Shown here: one piece after another, positions 32,450 to 43,330 of the stretch | Layout of the letters: each line of letters begins with the position of its first letter | How positions within the stretch are numbered: position 1 is the first letter of the stretch | Assembly: GCA_025558095.1 (NCBI GenBank) | Contig: JAIVFI010000039.1 | Location: forward strand, 62,001 to 126,000 | Reading direction: 5' to 3' | Source of the DNA: Hyaloraphidium curvatum | Lineage: Eukaryota > Monoblepharomycota > Hyaloraphidiomycetes > Hyaloraphidiales > Hyaloraphidiaceae | DNA: 64,000 bases | Made by a program: the position numbers and the translations under genes | Notes under the pieces: generated by a model | What the model was told of the DNA's origin: nothing | Seen by the model: the letters and a program-made list of their open reading frames with translations, nothing else | The model's database searches: none

Positions 32450-34219
32450 TCACCACTTCCCCTCCGGCCCGCACCACGGGCACTTGACCTCCGTCCCCAT
32501 CCTCTCCCCGAACGGAATGGCGGGCAAAAACGCCCCCTTGGCCATGCACCCCAGCATCCACCCCCTGGAGGACTGCGTCCTCTTTGGCCCCGCATGGTGC
32601 GAATGCAGCACGGAGAAATCGACCCCCGCGCGAGTCATTGCAGCGTCCTGCGCTGCCCACTCCGCCCCGTGCATCCGCGGATCCGTCGCGCCCGCCGGGG
32701 AGCCCGAAGGCAGGCAGACGGCGGCGCCGATCGTCGCACCCAGCGTCCTCGCGCGCATGGAAAACGTGCTCCAATACGTCTGCCGGAACGCCCCCTGTTC
32801 CCCGACGTGCGGCGAGACGCGGTCGCCGCACCCCAGCAGGATCTGGTCCGTCACTAGGTAGGCGAGGTCCCAGAAGGCGTCTTCCCTCCCGGCGCCGTGG
32901 CGGGCCGGCATCACCATCTGATCGGTGAAGTTCAACGAGGGATGGGAGAGGACGGCGCGGTACACCGTCTGCATACCCGCGGCATAGCGCACGGAAGGGC
33001 CGGAGGCGGAGATGCCGGCTTCGAGGCGGCGGACGAGCACGTCCGACGCACCCAAGTCCGTGGCGGCGTGGGCATGCGCCGCGGAGGGGTGGCGGATGGT
33101 ATCGCCCGCGACGAAGATGATTCGCCGGTCCGGCGGGAGCGAGGCGTTCTCCTTGGCAATCGCGAGCAAGGCATCGGCGGCGAGGTCGTCGGTCGTCGCG
33201 CAGAGCGGGAACCGCAGCCGGTGCGCGCAGTAGGCCACGTGGTTGCTCCCCGACCGCACGTGGGCCGTGTTCAACGAGGGCACAGGCACGGGGTACCGCG
33301 CGTATTCGGGCTCGTCCAGCTCCGGGATCGCTGGCGTCCGCCCGATCTTGCCGAGCACGTTCGCTTCCCACCCCGCGCTGTCCATCCCCCTCCACCGCGG
33401 CCCGGAAAGCACGCCGTTCCAGAGGATCCACTTGGCGGCCCGGAGAAGCTCCCTGCGCGGCGGAATCTCGGCGGACCCGTCCTGCTCGACGGTGCAGCTG
33501 AGGTTGAGCAGGAACGGCTGCGGTATGCCGACGAGGCGGCCCGAGAGGCGGCGGCGCAGGCCGTGCAGCAGTGTGTCGCGGGAAGCGGGTTCGACATAGT
33601 CGGGATGGGTGGCCCATTCCCGGAGGACGACGAGCTCGGAGCAGCGGAAGGGTTGGGTGAAGTTGGCCAGCCGGGGGTCCCCGAGCGAGTGCGGGCCGAC
33701 GAGGCAGGGGAGGCTGAGCACGCGGTCGTCGACGTTCCGGTACTGGTGCAGGCCGAACGCGGCGCGGTCGCGGATAGCATCCCCCTTGTTGCCCTGGGGC
33801 TTCTCGCCCGGAAGAACCGCCATTCCGTTTGCCGCGGCCAGCCCGCGGACCCACGCCGCGTCCTCGCCTTCCAGGTCGACGAACACGTCCGAGGGCGGGT
33901 CCTTCAGGTAGAATGCTTCCAGGGGAATATCACCGTGGCCCCAATCCCTCGCCGGCCCGTGGCTCATGAACAGCGGCAGCACACGGCATCCGAGCACGCG
34001 GGCGATGCCGACCACGCGCGACGCGACGAGCAGCTGGTTGGAGTGCATGCACGTGCAGGGCGCGGCGAACAGCAGGCAGGACTCCGCCGGGGGTGCTGCC
34101 TGGTTCGGATCCCGGTCGGCGGGCGGCTGCGGGGCGGGAGCCGCGGGGGGCCGGAGGAGCGCAGCCAGCGCCGCCATGGCGAGGAGGGAAAGGGCTTTGG
34201 CAAGGCGCTGCTGCAGCAT
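32450..34219 (-). CDS. Lumenal O-fucosyltransferase-like protein
   Basis: 589 aa from the ATG at 34219. An N-terminal signal-anchor (ALSLLAMAALAALLRPP) is followed by a Pro-rich linker. SNQLLVASRVVGIARVLGC near the start of the catalytic part resembles the GxxNQ...A..LAR.L block of GT-B fucosyltransferases. HVRSGSNHVAYC occupies the place of the HxRxGD motif, and IIFVAGDT the nucleotide-site [F/V]-x-x-TD region. Several NxS/T sites are present. The match is by layout only, and HVRSGS lacks the Asp. It could be another Golgi glycosyltransferase. Intronless. Confidence 0.4.
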   Translation of the reverse strand: MLQQRLAKALSLLAMAALAALLRPPAAPAPQPPADRDPNQAAPPAESCLLFAAPCTCMHSNQLLVASRVVGIARVLGCRVLPLFMSHGPARDWGHGDIPLEAFYLKDPPSDVFVDLEGEDAAWVRGLAAANGMAVLPGEKPQGNKGDAIRDRAAFGLHQYRNVDDRVLSLPCLVGPHSLGDPRLANFTQPFRCSELVVLREWATHPDYVEPASRDTLLHGLRRRLSGRLVGIPQPFLLNLSCTVEQDGSAEIPPRRELLRAAKWILWNGVLSGPRWRGMDSAGWEANVLGKIGRTPAIPELDEPEYARYPVPVPSLNTAHVRSGSNHVAYCAHRLRFPLCATTDDLAADALLAIAKENASLPPDRRIIFVAGDTIRHPSAAHAHAATDLGASDVLVRRLEAGISASGPSVRYAAGMQTVYRAVLSHPSLNFTDQMVMPARHGAGREDAFWDLAYLVTDQILLGCGDRVSPHVGEQGAFRQTYWSTFSMRARTLGATIGAAVCLPSGSPAGATDPRMHGAEWAAQDAAMTRAGVDFSVLHSHHAGPKRTQSSRGWMLGCMAKGAFLPAIPFGERMGTEVKCPWCGPEGKW

Positions 34220-34319
34220 TGTGCAGAGGGGCACCGGGCGTCGCACAAACAGGGCGTCCTCCGAACTCTGCCCGCGGCGCACGCGCGTCCACGGGCTGCT
34301 GAGCTAAGCGCCGCACGAC

Positions 34320-35798
34320 AACCGGCGAGATCCGTCGAGCCGGTCCTTCAAAGTGCCATTCGGGATATCGGATCCGGCAGGGCGGCCACCTTTGACTATT
34401 GGCGGTGGCGGCGTCGGGGAGCCGCGGCCGTCTAGCTGGACGCGTTAATTGGGGATAGAATTTCAGGCAATCAGAGTCTAGAAACCGCATCTACAGAGAT
34501 ACAAAACCCCCTTATAGAATTGCACGCGCGCCATCGAATTGCACCTCGAGCCATAGAATTGCACCCCCACCCCCCGACCTCTCTGCGGCCGTTCGCACCG
34601 ATTGGGACCGCCAATCTGCCGGAGAAACATCTGAACGAAGTTCCGCGGGGTCGGCCGAACCCGCTTGAAGCTCGGGAGACTTCGTGTCGGCCGTAGCGTC
34701 CCGTGACCCCGACTCGGGCGAAGCCCCGAATCTCTTCACCTGCCGGCGCCGAGCCAGGGCCTTTTGGACTCGATCGACTTTCTCGACACTTTGCGCGACC
34801 GCTGAGGTGTTGTGGCTCGGATCAGCCTCAGATTCGCTTCAGCACGCACTCGGACCTTCGCCCCTTCGTACACTTCCTTCAGACGAGCCGTGAACGCAGC
34901 AAGTTGAAGGATGTCTTCTGCGGCGGGCAAGAAGAAGGCTGCCGGCTTGTCGACGGCCACTGGAACATTGCCATGGCAGCGGTTCAGCTCACCGCGCGGC
35001 ACCTTGGCGTGACGAGACGGTCCGTAGTGTTGCACCAGGCGCCCGCGCAGAGCCCGTACGAGATGGTGCGCAAGGTCCTAGCTATCTTTGACAGGGGTTT
35101 CGGATCGGAACAGCAATGACGAGGTACAAGGTGCTCCGGAGCTTGGATGAGTACCTTCTTGCTTACGTTGCCGACGACCGTGGAGGCCTGAGACGATTGC
35201 GACCGTCCAGCATGCTTGTACTGACTGAACTCCAGCCTCGACGATGAATCTCGCGAGAGGCACGCCCCCGCAGGAAGCTCTTCGCGCAAAAGAAAACGAA
35301 GTTCCGTTGGAGGCGCTCGGCCGCAGGGCCCTTCCATCAATTCGGCGATTGCTTCTCCGCGTCGTACACCGACCAACAGGAGGATCGGCCTAAACCGAAG
35401 CGCAAGAAGAAGGACAGTTCTTGATTGCACTTGTAGTTTCTGGACATCCTATACTGTGACATGGCTCGACCACGCCTCCGTTGTCCCGGCGACGATGGTC
35501 CCGCATCCTCCACGGCAACGGGACCCTTCTCCCAAGCTTTAAGGGGCGGCAGCCCCCTAACCCCGGCCTGGGGATTTCGCCCCCGGAGAACCCGGCGCGC
35601 TTCGCGCGCGAATCAAAGTTTGCGAAAGGTTTTGATTCCACCTATAGCATAACGGGGGGGCAGGGCACGCTTCGGCGCGGCAGCGAACCACCCGAAACCC
35701 ACCTCGTCCCTCGCCCGCCTGTTCCTCAGAGCCGCTAGCGACCTGCTCGCCCTCCTTTCCCCGTGCCGCCCAGCCCGTTTTGCGACCCACCCCTCGCG
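34320..35798. other. 1.5-kb intergenic stretch, no confident gene
   Basis: Short open frames on both strands (for example 34736-35035 minus and 34703-35119 plus) overlap each other and lack recognisable motifs or splice structures. Lower GC than the flanks. The part from 35540 to 35660 is a dense run of G/C blocks and small dyads, described separately. Confidence 0.4.
35610..35638. repeat. Hairpin (8-bp stem)
   Basis: GAATCAAA at 35610-35617 is complementary to TTTGATTC at 35631-35638 across a 13-nt loop. It is directly preceded by a second dyad, GCGCG-CTT-CGCGC. It lies upstream of the serine hydrolase gene. Confidence 0.5.
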
Positions 35799-36974
35799 AT
35801 GGCCGCCGCCGCGCCCGCAAAGACGACGCCCTTCTCCCTCGGGCTGTTCCAGGGTGTCCCCCAGCACGAAAACTTCCCGCGCTACAAGGAGCTGCTCGAT
35901 GTCGTCGAAATGCCCGCGTCGGAGAAACCCCACGTGTTCCCCGCCGGCGATGCGCTGACGCTCCCCGAGTCGTTCGAGTTCGACGGGCGGACCGTGAAGG
36001 TCGAGGACGCGCTCGAGGAGACCGACACGGCGGCGCTGCTCGTGCTCAAAGACGGCAAGATCGTGTTCGAGAAATACTTCCTGACCGGCGGCCAGGACGT
36101 GCAGTGGACCTCCTGGTCGGTCGCCAAATCCTTCGTCTCGGCGCTGGTCGGCATCGCCGTCGCCGAGGGCCACATCAAGTCCATCGAGGATCCCATCAGC
36201 GCCTACATCGATGTTCAGCCGGGCTCAGCGTACGACGGCGTGCGGATCAAGGACGTCCTCCAGATGTCCTCGGGCGCGCGCTGGCTCGAAGATTACTCGG
36301 ACCAGACCTGCGACGCGCTCCAGCTCGGCTTCTGCTTCTCGGGGGAAAACACGTTCGACGCCTTCGTCGCCGGCATGAAGAAGGAGCTCCCGCCCGCCAC
36401 CCTGTGCCGGTACAACTCGGGCGACACCCAGGCCCTGGGCACCCTCCTGATCAAGGCCACGGGCAAACCCCTCGCGGAGTACATGCGGGAGAAGCTCGTG
36501 CTGCCGCTGGGTTTCGAGCACTCGGGCTATTGGCTCGTCGACCGCGAAGCTCGCGAGGCCGCGTTCGCCGGGCTGCTGCTGACGGCGCGCGATTTCGCGA
36601 AGCTGGGCGAGCTCTACCGCCTCGGCGGCAAATGGCACTCCGGCGCGCAAATCGTCCCTGCGGAATGGGTCTCCGCCTCGTCCCACGGCGACGCGCCGCA
36701 CCTCGCGCCGGGCACCCCCGTGATCGGCGACGGCATCCGCCTTCCCTACGGGTACGGGTACCAGTGGTGGCTCATGCCCGGCCCGGGAGGCCAGTTCGCC
36801 GCGCAGGGGGTGTACAACCAGACGGTGCAGGTGGCACCGGAGGAGGGGGTGGTGGTGGTGAAGCTGTCGGCGACGAAGCTGTACGGCACCACGATGGGGG
36901 AGGAGACGAACAAGGGGGCGTTGAACGGGGCGCTGCTGGGGGCGATCGTTGCGGCGGCTGGGAAGGCCAAGTAG
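35799..36974 (+). CDS. Class C beta-lactamase-fold serine hydrolase
   Basis: 391 aa from the ATG at 35799; the frame opens 12 codons earlier at a GTG. The SxxK nucleophile motif SVAK lies at about residues 107-110 (WTSWSVAKSF), the Y-x-S/N motif YNSG at 205-208, and a GYGYQWW block before the C-terminus. This is the penicillin-binding-protein/esterase EstB/6-aminohexanoate hydrolase type of the beta-lactamase superfamily. No signal peptide is visible, so it is probably intracellular. Intronless, which together with its bacterial relatives allows horizontal origin. The substrate is unknown. Confidence 0.8.
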   Translation: MAAAAPAKTTPFSLGLFQGVPQHENFPRYKELLDVVEMPASEKPHVFPAGDALTLPESFEFDGRTVKVEDALEETDTAALLVLKDGKIVFEKYFLTGGQDVQWTSWSVAKSFVSALVGIAVAEGHIKSIEDPISAYIDVQPGSAYDGVRIKDVLQMSSGARWLEDYSDQTCDALQLGFCFSGENTFDAFVAGMKKELPPATLCRYNSGDTQALGTLLIKATGKPLAEYMREKLVLPLGFEHSGYWLVDREAREAAFAGLLLTARDFAKLGELYRLGGKWHSGAQIVPAEWVSASSHGDAPHLAPGTPVIGDGIRLPYGYGYQWWLMPGPGGQFAAQGVYNQTVQVAPEEGVVVVKLSATKLYGTTMGEETNKGALNGALLGAIVAAAGKAK

Positions 36975-37910
36975 TGGGTCGCGCTGTGCGTGTAGCGGGT
37001 GAGGGTAGCGGGGCGACGCAGGAGCAGCTGGTCGTGTAAAGCGAACACGTTTCTTATGGCTGCTTATCGTCGGTGACGTTGAAGTTAAGAGAGCATCAAT
37101 GAGGGTCGGAGCCCGTCGCTTCCAGGGTTGGCGCCTCCCCGCGCACAGTCAACTCACGTCACACGCAGTGCTACGCTGCACCCTCCGACATTCTCACCAT
37201 GCCGACCGCAGTCCTCGCCTCGTCTGCCGAAGGCGCCGCCTCCGCCGTAGGGCCACCGGCCCGCTGGGCCGACTTTGAGCGCCTTCGTGGACATCGCCAC
37301 TGGTAGTGCGACGCCTTCGTCCCGTTCGTGGAAAGTTGTGCCTTTTTCATTGCGATGTTCCAGGATCGGAGAGAGTCAGCGTCCGTCCGCACGCGCGCGC
37401 ACTAATCTGGATTCAGGTGCGTTGACCCCGCGTCACTCCCCAAGAGCTCACGTATCGCTCCTTGCATGCTAGAAGGTGAAAGCTTCGCGAAGCACACATA
37501 GTTGTACGAAACTCCAAGCCCGAGAGCGAAAGTGTCCTGCGCATATGACGCGTGGAGCCCGAGTCTGTGCAACTTCTGTCGGGTTTAACGGTCCGAACTT
37601 TCCAGGATTTGTCAGGGTCCAGGGTAGGTTGTCCCACCCAGCTCCCGCATCGCCCCTGCTCATTCGAGGCGGCCAACACTCGGGATAGGATTGCATCGGT
37701 ACAATTATATCAGCCCGAGGGCAATTGCGGTCGCCGGCTCGCAGCGCGCAGTGTCCCTCCGTTCCGGCCGCCGCGGACCCTTCAAGGGTCTCCGGGGTAT
37801 ATGAAGGCCACGGTGCTCTCCCATCACCAGGCACCACGACGCTCGGCTCCCGGCCGTCCTCAACTCTCCTCCACCGGCCGCACCGCCCTCGCACAATAAG
37901 CTCCAATAAG
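36975..37910. other. Intergenic, no gene seen
   Basis: Open frames here are short and overlap on opposite strands without splice consistency. The last 150 bases before 37911 are presumably the promoter and 5' UTR of the small four-exon gene. Confidence 0.4.
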
Positions 37911-38404
37911 ATGGCCGACGAGGTGAACCCGGCACCCCCGCAGCCGTCTCCGCTCCGGGCAGGCCCCGCTCACGCTATTCGCCACCCAAGCTCTCCATGG
38001 AAGCGCCCCTCACGACCGCCGAGGCCATCGCCGTCCTCGAGCAGGGCGCCGCCGCGCCGGCCTCGGAGCTGGCCCGCCTCGCGGCGTTCCTCGACGCGTC
38101 GGAGGAGAACAGGGCCGCGGTGGCGGCGTGGGCGGCCAGCAACCAGGACAAGTTCAACGCCATGCACGCCGCGATGGATGCGGCCGGCGGTGGGCAGGAA
38201 CGGAGATGCGGCCCTGGCCCATCGGGTCCTGACGCGCTTTTCGGTCAGGTGACATGGCGGCGAAGGCGGGCGGCCTGAAGGGCTGGTTCACCAAGGTATG
38301 CTATCGGTCGGTGAGATCCTTCCTCCGCAATCATACTAAAGATGGCGTCCCTTCCACAGCTGAAGGGAACCGTCAATAAGATCATTGACCAGGTGACAAA
38401 CTAA
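37911..38404 (+). CDS. 100-aa protein from four exons, unrecognised
   Basis: Exons 37911-37922, 37991-38189, 38249-38295 and 38360-38404 are joined by introns of 68, 59 and 64 nt, all GT...AG. Together they keep one frame of 303 nt including the stop. The first coding exon holds only MADE. The protein has a helical centre (APLTTAEAIAVLEQGAAAP, LARLAAFLDASEENRAAVAA) and a basic end (GWFTK-LKGTVNKIIDQVTN). No family recognised. The consistent phases of all three introns make it a convincing real gene despite its size. Confidence 0.65.
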
Positions 38405-38981
38405 GAACGGGTAGACGTCAACTGCAGCCGCGGGGCATTGCTCTATGCCCAACCAGCAACTTTTGTACTCCTGTCAATCTACTCTTTGTGTTGCATCGTT
38501 TTGACATGGAGCGGTGTCCATTATGTCGCACTGCTTGGCTGCGGCGCATGGCGCTGTGGACGGCGAGCCGGCGAGGATACAGAAAGCGGCGGTGCGGGGG
38601 AAATGGACAAGCAATCCGCCGGCTCGGCGGCAGGCAAACTCAGGAGAGCGGCGAGGAGGCATCAGCCAGCGCGTTATCGTACCCCTGTGGTTGGTTGAAG
38701 GAAGTGCTTTAGCATGACTGGTCCCTTTTGGGGGCCGGCAGGGCATCGTGCAGGATCCTGGACCATACAAGCGGCAGAGTGATTGTCCCGCCGGCTTGTG
38801 GTGGATTTCACGGCTATCAAGTGCGGTTCAGAGCACGTCGCACGCGAGGATCCCGGAAGTTGCTCGATTACGGGCCGCCCAATGCGACATGCCGCGCGTT
38901 TCTAATATTGGAACGTGCATCGACCGAGCTCCCTCCGCGCGCGTGGGAGCGCAGCGCTTCCACCAGACCGTCCGGCCAAGC
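38405..38981. other. Intergenic, no gene seen
   Basis: Three overlapping short frames on the plus strand and one on the minus strand, none with motif or splice support. Confidence 0.4.
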
Positions 38982-39686
38982 TCAGCAGTTGGTCAGCTCG
39001 TAGATCCTGGTCTCCGAGGGATCCGGCGACCCGACGTCGCAGGCCGCCAAACTCGCGTAGCAGGCGCAGTACCCGTCCTCCGAAACCCTGCGCGGGCGCG
39101 GCGTCGCATCAGCCCGCCGGCAGCGGGAAGCAGCGGCAGGCACTACCCACCACCAGATGGCCCCGGCCGAGACGCCCCTGCAGTACGACACGCAGTCGGC
39201 GGAAACCGCGGAACCGGTGCCCGCGGTGGCATTGTAGCCGTCGCGGATGGCGGTGCCGGAGCAGTAGGCCTTGGAGGCGATGAGGTTCACGCTGCAGCTG
39301 TCGTAGCTGCGGTACAGCAGGCGGTGGCTCTCGCCGTACGCGACGCAGGCCACGTGGTCTTCGGGGGTGCCCGGGTAGCCGAACTCGCTGCAGGATCGTG
39401 GTCGTGGGGGAGATAACGTGAGCCCTGCGGGTGCCCTCGACGCGCGCGGTCCCCGGCCCACCAAAACTCGTGCGAGGAGGGGCAGTCGGCGCACGAGCGC
39501 GCAAAGAGCGCGCGGGTGGACTGCGGCTCGACGGCGCTGCGGATGGCCGGCGCCGGTGAGCGCAAACAAAGCGGAGAAGCGAACGCCGCCCGCCACGCAC
39601 TCGGCGTCGGCAACGGGCGCCTGGACCGAGCCGCGGGCGGCGCCGAGCAGGAGGACTACCAGGAGGCACCAAGCGGCGCGCATCAT
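38982..39686 (-). CDS. Secreted cysteine-rich protein, three exons, one frame break
   Basis: Exons 39686-39462, 39387-39151 and 39087-38982 with introns of 74 and 63 nt (GTGGGC...CAG and GTGGGT...CAG). A signal peptide (MMRAAWCLLVVLLLGAARG) precedes a Cys-rich body: CADCPSSHEFC, DHVACVAYGESHRLLY, SCSVNLIASKAYC, DCVSYCRGVSAGAIWW, YCACYASLAACDVG. One base too many in exon 1 near 39545 (GCCGGCCATC; one G fewer restores the frame) separates the leader from the first Cys block. The even spacing of cysteines suggests disulfides and an extracellular role such as effector or wall protein. Not recognised. Confidence 0.55.
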   Translation of the reverse strand: MMRAAWCLLVVLLLGAARGSVQAPVADAECVAGGVRFSALFALTGAGHPQRRRAAVHPRALCALVRRLPLLARVLVGRGPRASRAPAGLTLSPPRPRSCSEFGYPGTPEDHVACVAYGESHRLLYRSYDSCSVNLIASKAYCSGTAIRDGYNATAGTGSAVSADCVSYCRGVSAGAIWWWVVPAAASRCRRADATPRPRRVSEDGYCACYASLAACDVGSPDPSETRIYELTNC

Positions 39687-40135
39687 CGTTCTCTCGGCGG
39701 TGCTTCGCTGTGTTTGGACGTTGTTGTCCTCCCCTCGAAACACTTTGGGTCCAGGCCAACCTCATCGGCCCGATCGTCAGCACTTGCCACACACGACGAC
39801 AGGCCGGCCGACGATCGCCGACCACTGGGCCAGCTGCAACATGCCCGATGAGCTTCCACGTTTGGATACTAACGACATCGCCCGCGGTTGGTGCTCTGGG
39901 GCGTCCGAGGTTCGCGCAAAAACTTCGGTCCCGCCCGAAAGCCGCCCGTGGTGCCGCCCGGGCGGACACTCAAAACGATTGCCCGCGGACCAAAGGAGAG
40001 CAATGGACCTCGATCCATTCGCCATCTGGTGCCCAAAACCCACTCTGCCCCGATCTTCCCCGCACCGGATGTCAATTCGACGGCGAACCGTGCCGCCGCC
40101 AACCCCCCCGGAAACCACATCCCGCAGCCTGCGGA

Positions 40136-42240
40136 TCAATCCGCCATCTCCGTCGCCGCGAACTTCCTCGACGCCTCGTCCACGCTCGCCACGCTGATCG
40201 CCAGCGCGCTCCCCGGATCCCCCTCCACCTTCCTGAACCTGAGCAGCCCCAGCTTCCCGGGCACCTCGCCCTCCTCGCCCACCGCGCCGAGGTCGATCCC
40301 GGCCTCGGCCACGCTGCGCCGCAGGTTGGCCGCGGTGCGCGCGACCACGGGCCCGTAGTTGGCCGCGATCCCGTCGACGTACCGCGACACGGCGGCGAGG
40401 TCCTGGGCAAAGGGGGAGCGCGGTGCCTCGCCGGGGGGCATCAGGTTCGCGGCGGCAAAGTTGACCGCGGCGACCTTGAGCAGGTCGTAGAGCACGGAGA
40501 ACTGGGCGCACCGCAGCTCCGGGTCAGCGCGGATCTGCGCGCGGAAGAGGCGCGCGGCGGCGACGCAGCCGTCGAGGACGGCGACGAAGCCCTGCGAGCG
40601 GAAGATGGAGGGGTCCGCGGCGCGGGGGTCCCCGCCCAGGTGGTGTTCCACGGCGTAGGTGTAGAAGGGGATGGACCAGGTGGCGAAGAGGTGCCCGTGC
40701 GCGGGGGTGCGGAACCACGGGCCCGAGAAGAGGGGGAAGGGGTCGCCGTCCCGCAGGGCGGGGCCGGCGTCCGGGGGGAGGGAGGCGTAGAATGCCGCGA
40801 CGACGGCGTCGAACATGTTGACGTGGGAGCGGTAGGCCGCCTCGTCGGGGGTGAAATCGGCCGGGTCCTTGGTGAGCATGGTGACGGCCGAAATGCCGCG
40901 CGCGGTGGCGAAGCTCCGCAGGCGATGGCGCAGGTGGCGGCAAAAGTTGGTGGTGTGGAGCACGCAGAGGAAGGAGGCGCGGACCTCGAACACCGGGGCG
41001 ATCATGGACCGAACGGCGGTGGCGCCCGCGTCCGCCGACGGCCGCGCGGCAAAGGATGCGAAATCGACCGCGGCGGGGGGCATGCCGCGCGCCAGCAGTG
41101 CAGCATGCGCTTTTTCGGGGTCCTCGTGGTCGAAAAAGACCTCGTGCGCGGGGAGGGCGAATGCGGCCGTGAAGTACGGCCGCAGCGCGGTACGGTTGGC
41201 CGCGAGGTAGGCAAATGTCACGTCGATGGACCCCCACACGATCCACAGGCGGAGCGCCGAGTCCCGAACCACCCAGTCCTCCGGGTCCAGGGGCATCTCC
41301 AGCATGTCGGGCGTCCCCAGCGGGCACACCCGGTCCAGCGCCTCGATGCCCAGCTCCATGAGCCTGAGGAGCTCCTTCCCGAAGCCTGCCACCATGAGCG
41401 TGTGCACGAGCAGCCACAGCACCTGCGTGGCCTCCAGGTCCGTCACGGGCCGCTGTTCCAGGCCGCCGAAATATCCCGCAAGGAGCGCCTCCTTGGCGCG
41501 GTCGCAGTGCGCGCGCGCCTGTTCCATCCGCTCGGCCGAGTCGCGTCCGGTGCGGCCGACGAGGGATCCCATGGCTGCCGCGGCGTGGAGGAGGGCCAGC
41601 GGCGGGCGATGGCCGTAGGCGCGCACGCCGCCCGGGGCAAAGGCGCGCTCGAACAGGGTCCTGTGCACGACGGGCACGGCCGAGTGGAAGTTCTCCCAGT
41701 AGGCTGCCAGGGCTGCGAGCGTGGCGGCCGACGAGGGGCCGGGCGAGCTGGGCGGCGGGGCGGGGGGCGACAGGGAGGGCGACGCGAGGGCGGCGGCGGG
41801 CAGGTCGAGCGGCGGCGAGAAGGGGCCCCCGGGCGGCGAGAAGGGGCCGCCGGCGAAGAACCTGAAGCCGCGGAAGGCGTCTGGGGAGATGGGCGACGGC
41901 GCCGCCTGCGAGCCCGAGCCCGAGCCCGCGCCCGGCGAAGAGCCCGAGCGAGTGAGGAGCGGCCCGGCCTGGTTCCGCTGCTCGCGCCGCTCCCGCTCGC
42001 GCTGCCGCCGCGGCACCCGCGAGTCCTGCGGCACGCACGCGCGGCCGACGCGGAGGCAGCGCTCGCACGGCGCGGGCGTGCCGTCGGGCTGCGGCGGCCC
42101 GCGTCGGCACTTCCCCTGGGCACGGACGGGTTGGACGAGGACGCCTCCACACGGCGCACGCCACTCGCCTTGATGTTGCTGCAGTGCTGGCAGCTCGGCG
42201 TCGCCATCGTGCGCTCCGGAGGCGCGGCGCTCGCCGGCAT
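40136..42240 (-). CDS. Zn2Cys6 fungal transcription factor
   Basis: Exon 1 (42240-42169) and exon 2 (42115-40136) flank a 53-nt intron that appears to use a GC-AG boundary (AAG|GCGAGT...CCCAG). Splicing gives CQHCSNIKGKC...CERCLRVGRAC, an exact C-x2-C-x6-C-x13-C-x2-C-x6-C binuclear zinc cluster. The start could also lie at 42207. A basic region follows (RRQRERERREQR), then a Ser/Pro linker and a fungal-specific transcription-factor domain from about residue 190 (YWENFHSAVPVVHRTLFERAF to DWVVRDSALRLWIVWGSI). About 683 aa. It binds CGG-type DNA sites in the nucleus; its target pathway is unknown. Confidence 0.8.
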
Positions 42241-43330
42241 GTGCGGAAGGGGCGCGCCTGGACCCGAGCTCCGCCTCGCCGAGCCCGCGCGGAGAATCGC
42301 GCCGGCGTTCGCCCGGACAACCGAAGCGGCCGAGCGCCGGGCTGAAAAGGCGCCGGAATCCGTCGGAAACCGAACCGAGCCGGCGATCGGCGGCGGCGCC
42401 GGCGCCTCCGGGACCGCCTCGCCGTTTGCCACAGCTTCCGGAGGTCCCTTCTCCCGCTGCCCTTGCGCCGAAACCGCCGCTCCTTCAGCCGACGACGATC
42501 AGGGCAGGCGGTAGATGGTCGACGTTGCTTGGGCCGTCCCGAAATTGGGGCGGAAAGGACCCGCCGGCGGGGGTTCCCGCGGTCGCGCCGCTTCCGCCAC
42601 CTCTTTGGTTCCCGGCCGCCGATCCGGGTTCCTGAGCGCCAAATGGTGGCCGCCTGCCTTCCTCCGGGGCAACGATCTTCCCCGGCCGGTTCTGGCGCCG
42701 CCGGGCGGCACCGCGGCGTGTCCGATGGATGGGAGGCACTTCGGAAAGCCTGCGGAGCAGGGCACGGGGAACGCCCCGGCCGGGTTCCGAGTCGCTCTGG
42801 GCACACGTGCGGCGGTTCCGACGTCAGGCTTCGCGGCGGCCTCGTCGGAAACAGCGTAGAAACGACGCGGCTTTCGCACGCCTCTCGGCCTCAATCGCCT
42901 GGTGCTTCGACGACAGTTCCACAATCCGACGTCCAAAGATCCAAAATCATTGCCGTGCCTTTCATGCTCGTGCCGCACACTACGGCATTTGGATCTCTTT
43001 GAGGTTCTCCTTATCTTATTCAGCTTCAAGCTGAGCCTTCCTGCTTCCTTACGTTCTTCCCCTACGCGGAAATGACCTCGGCGGTCCGGAAAAAATGAAG
43101 AGAAACGTACATTGCGGTCCATCCACGCGGGCGCTCGGCGTCCTCGGGGATCGGTGGCACTTTGCAGCTTCCCAGAACGCTGACTGTGCGCACGTGAAGC
43201 AGAAAAGGGGTCCCCGCAGTCCCTTTGCCCGCCTGCTGCGGGAAGTTCCGTCCCCCCCCGCGCCGCCCGTTCCGCCGGCCTGGCCGCGCTCCGCAGCCGC
43301 CTCCCTCTTTCCGCCCGAGTGTTTCCGCGG
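42241..43330. other. 1.1-kb divergent intergenic region
   Basis: Lies between the Zn2Cys6 gene (minus) and the gene starting at 43331 (plus). Long frames here are antisense or shadow frames of GC-rich sequence. It presumably holds both promoters; I can place no motif with confidence. Confidence 0.35.

Noticed and set aside
32897-34435. 512-aa plus-strand ORF
   Set aside because: Antisense to the fucosyltransferase-like gene; composition of a reverse frame.
39710-42514. 934-aa plus-strand ORF
   Set aside because: Antisense to the Zn2Cys6 factor, whose zinc cluster and domain fix the coding strand.
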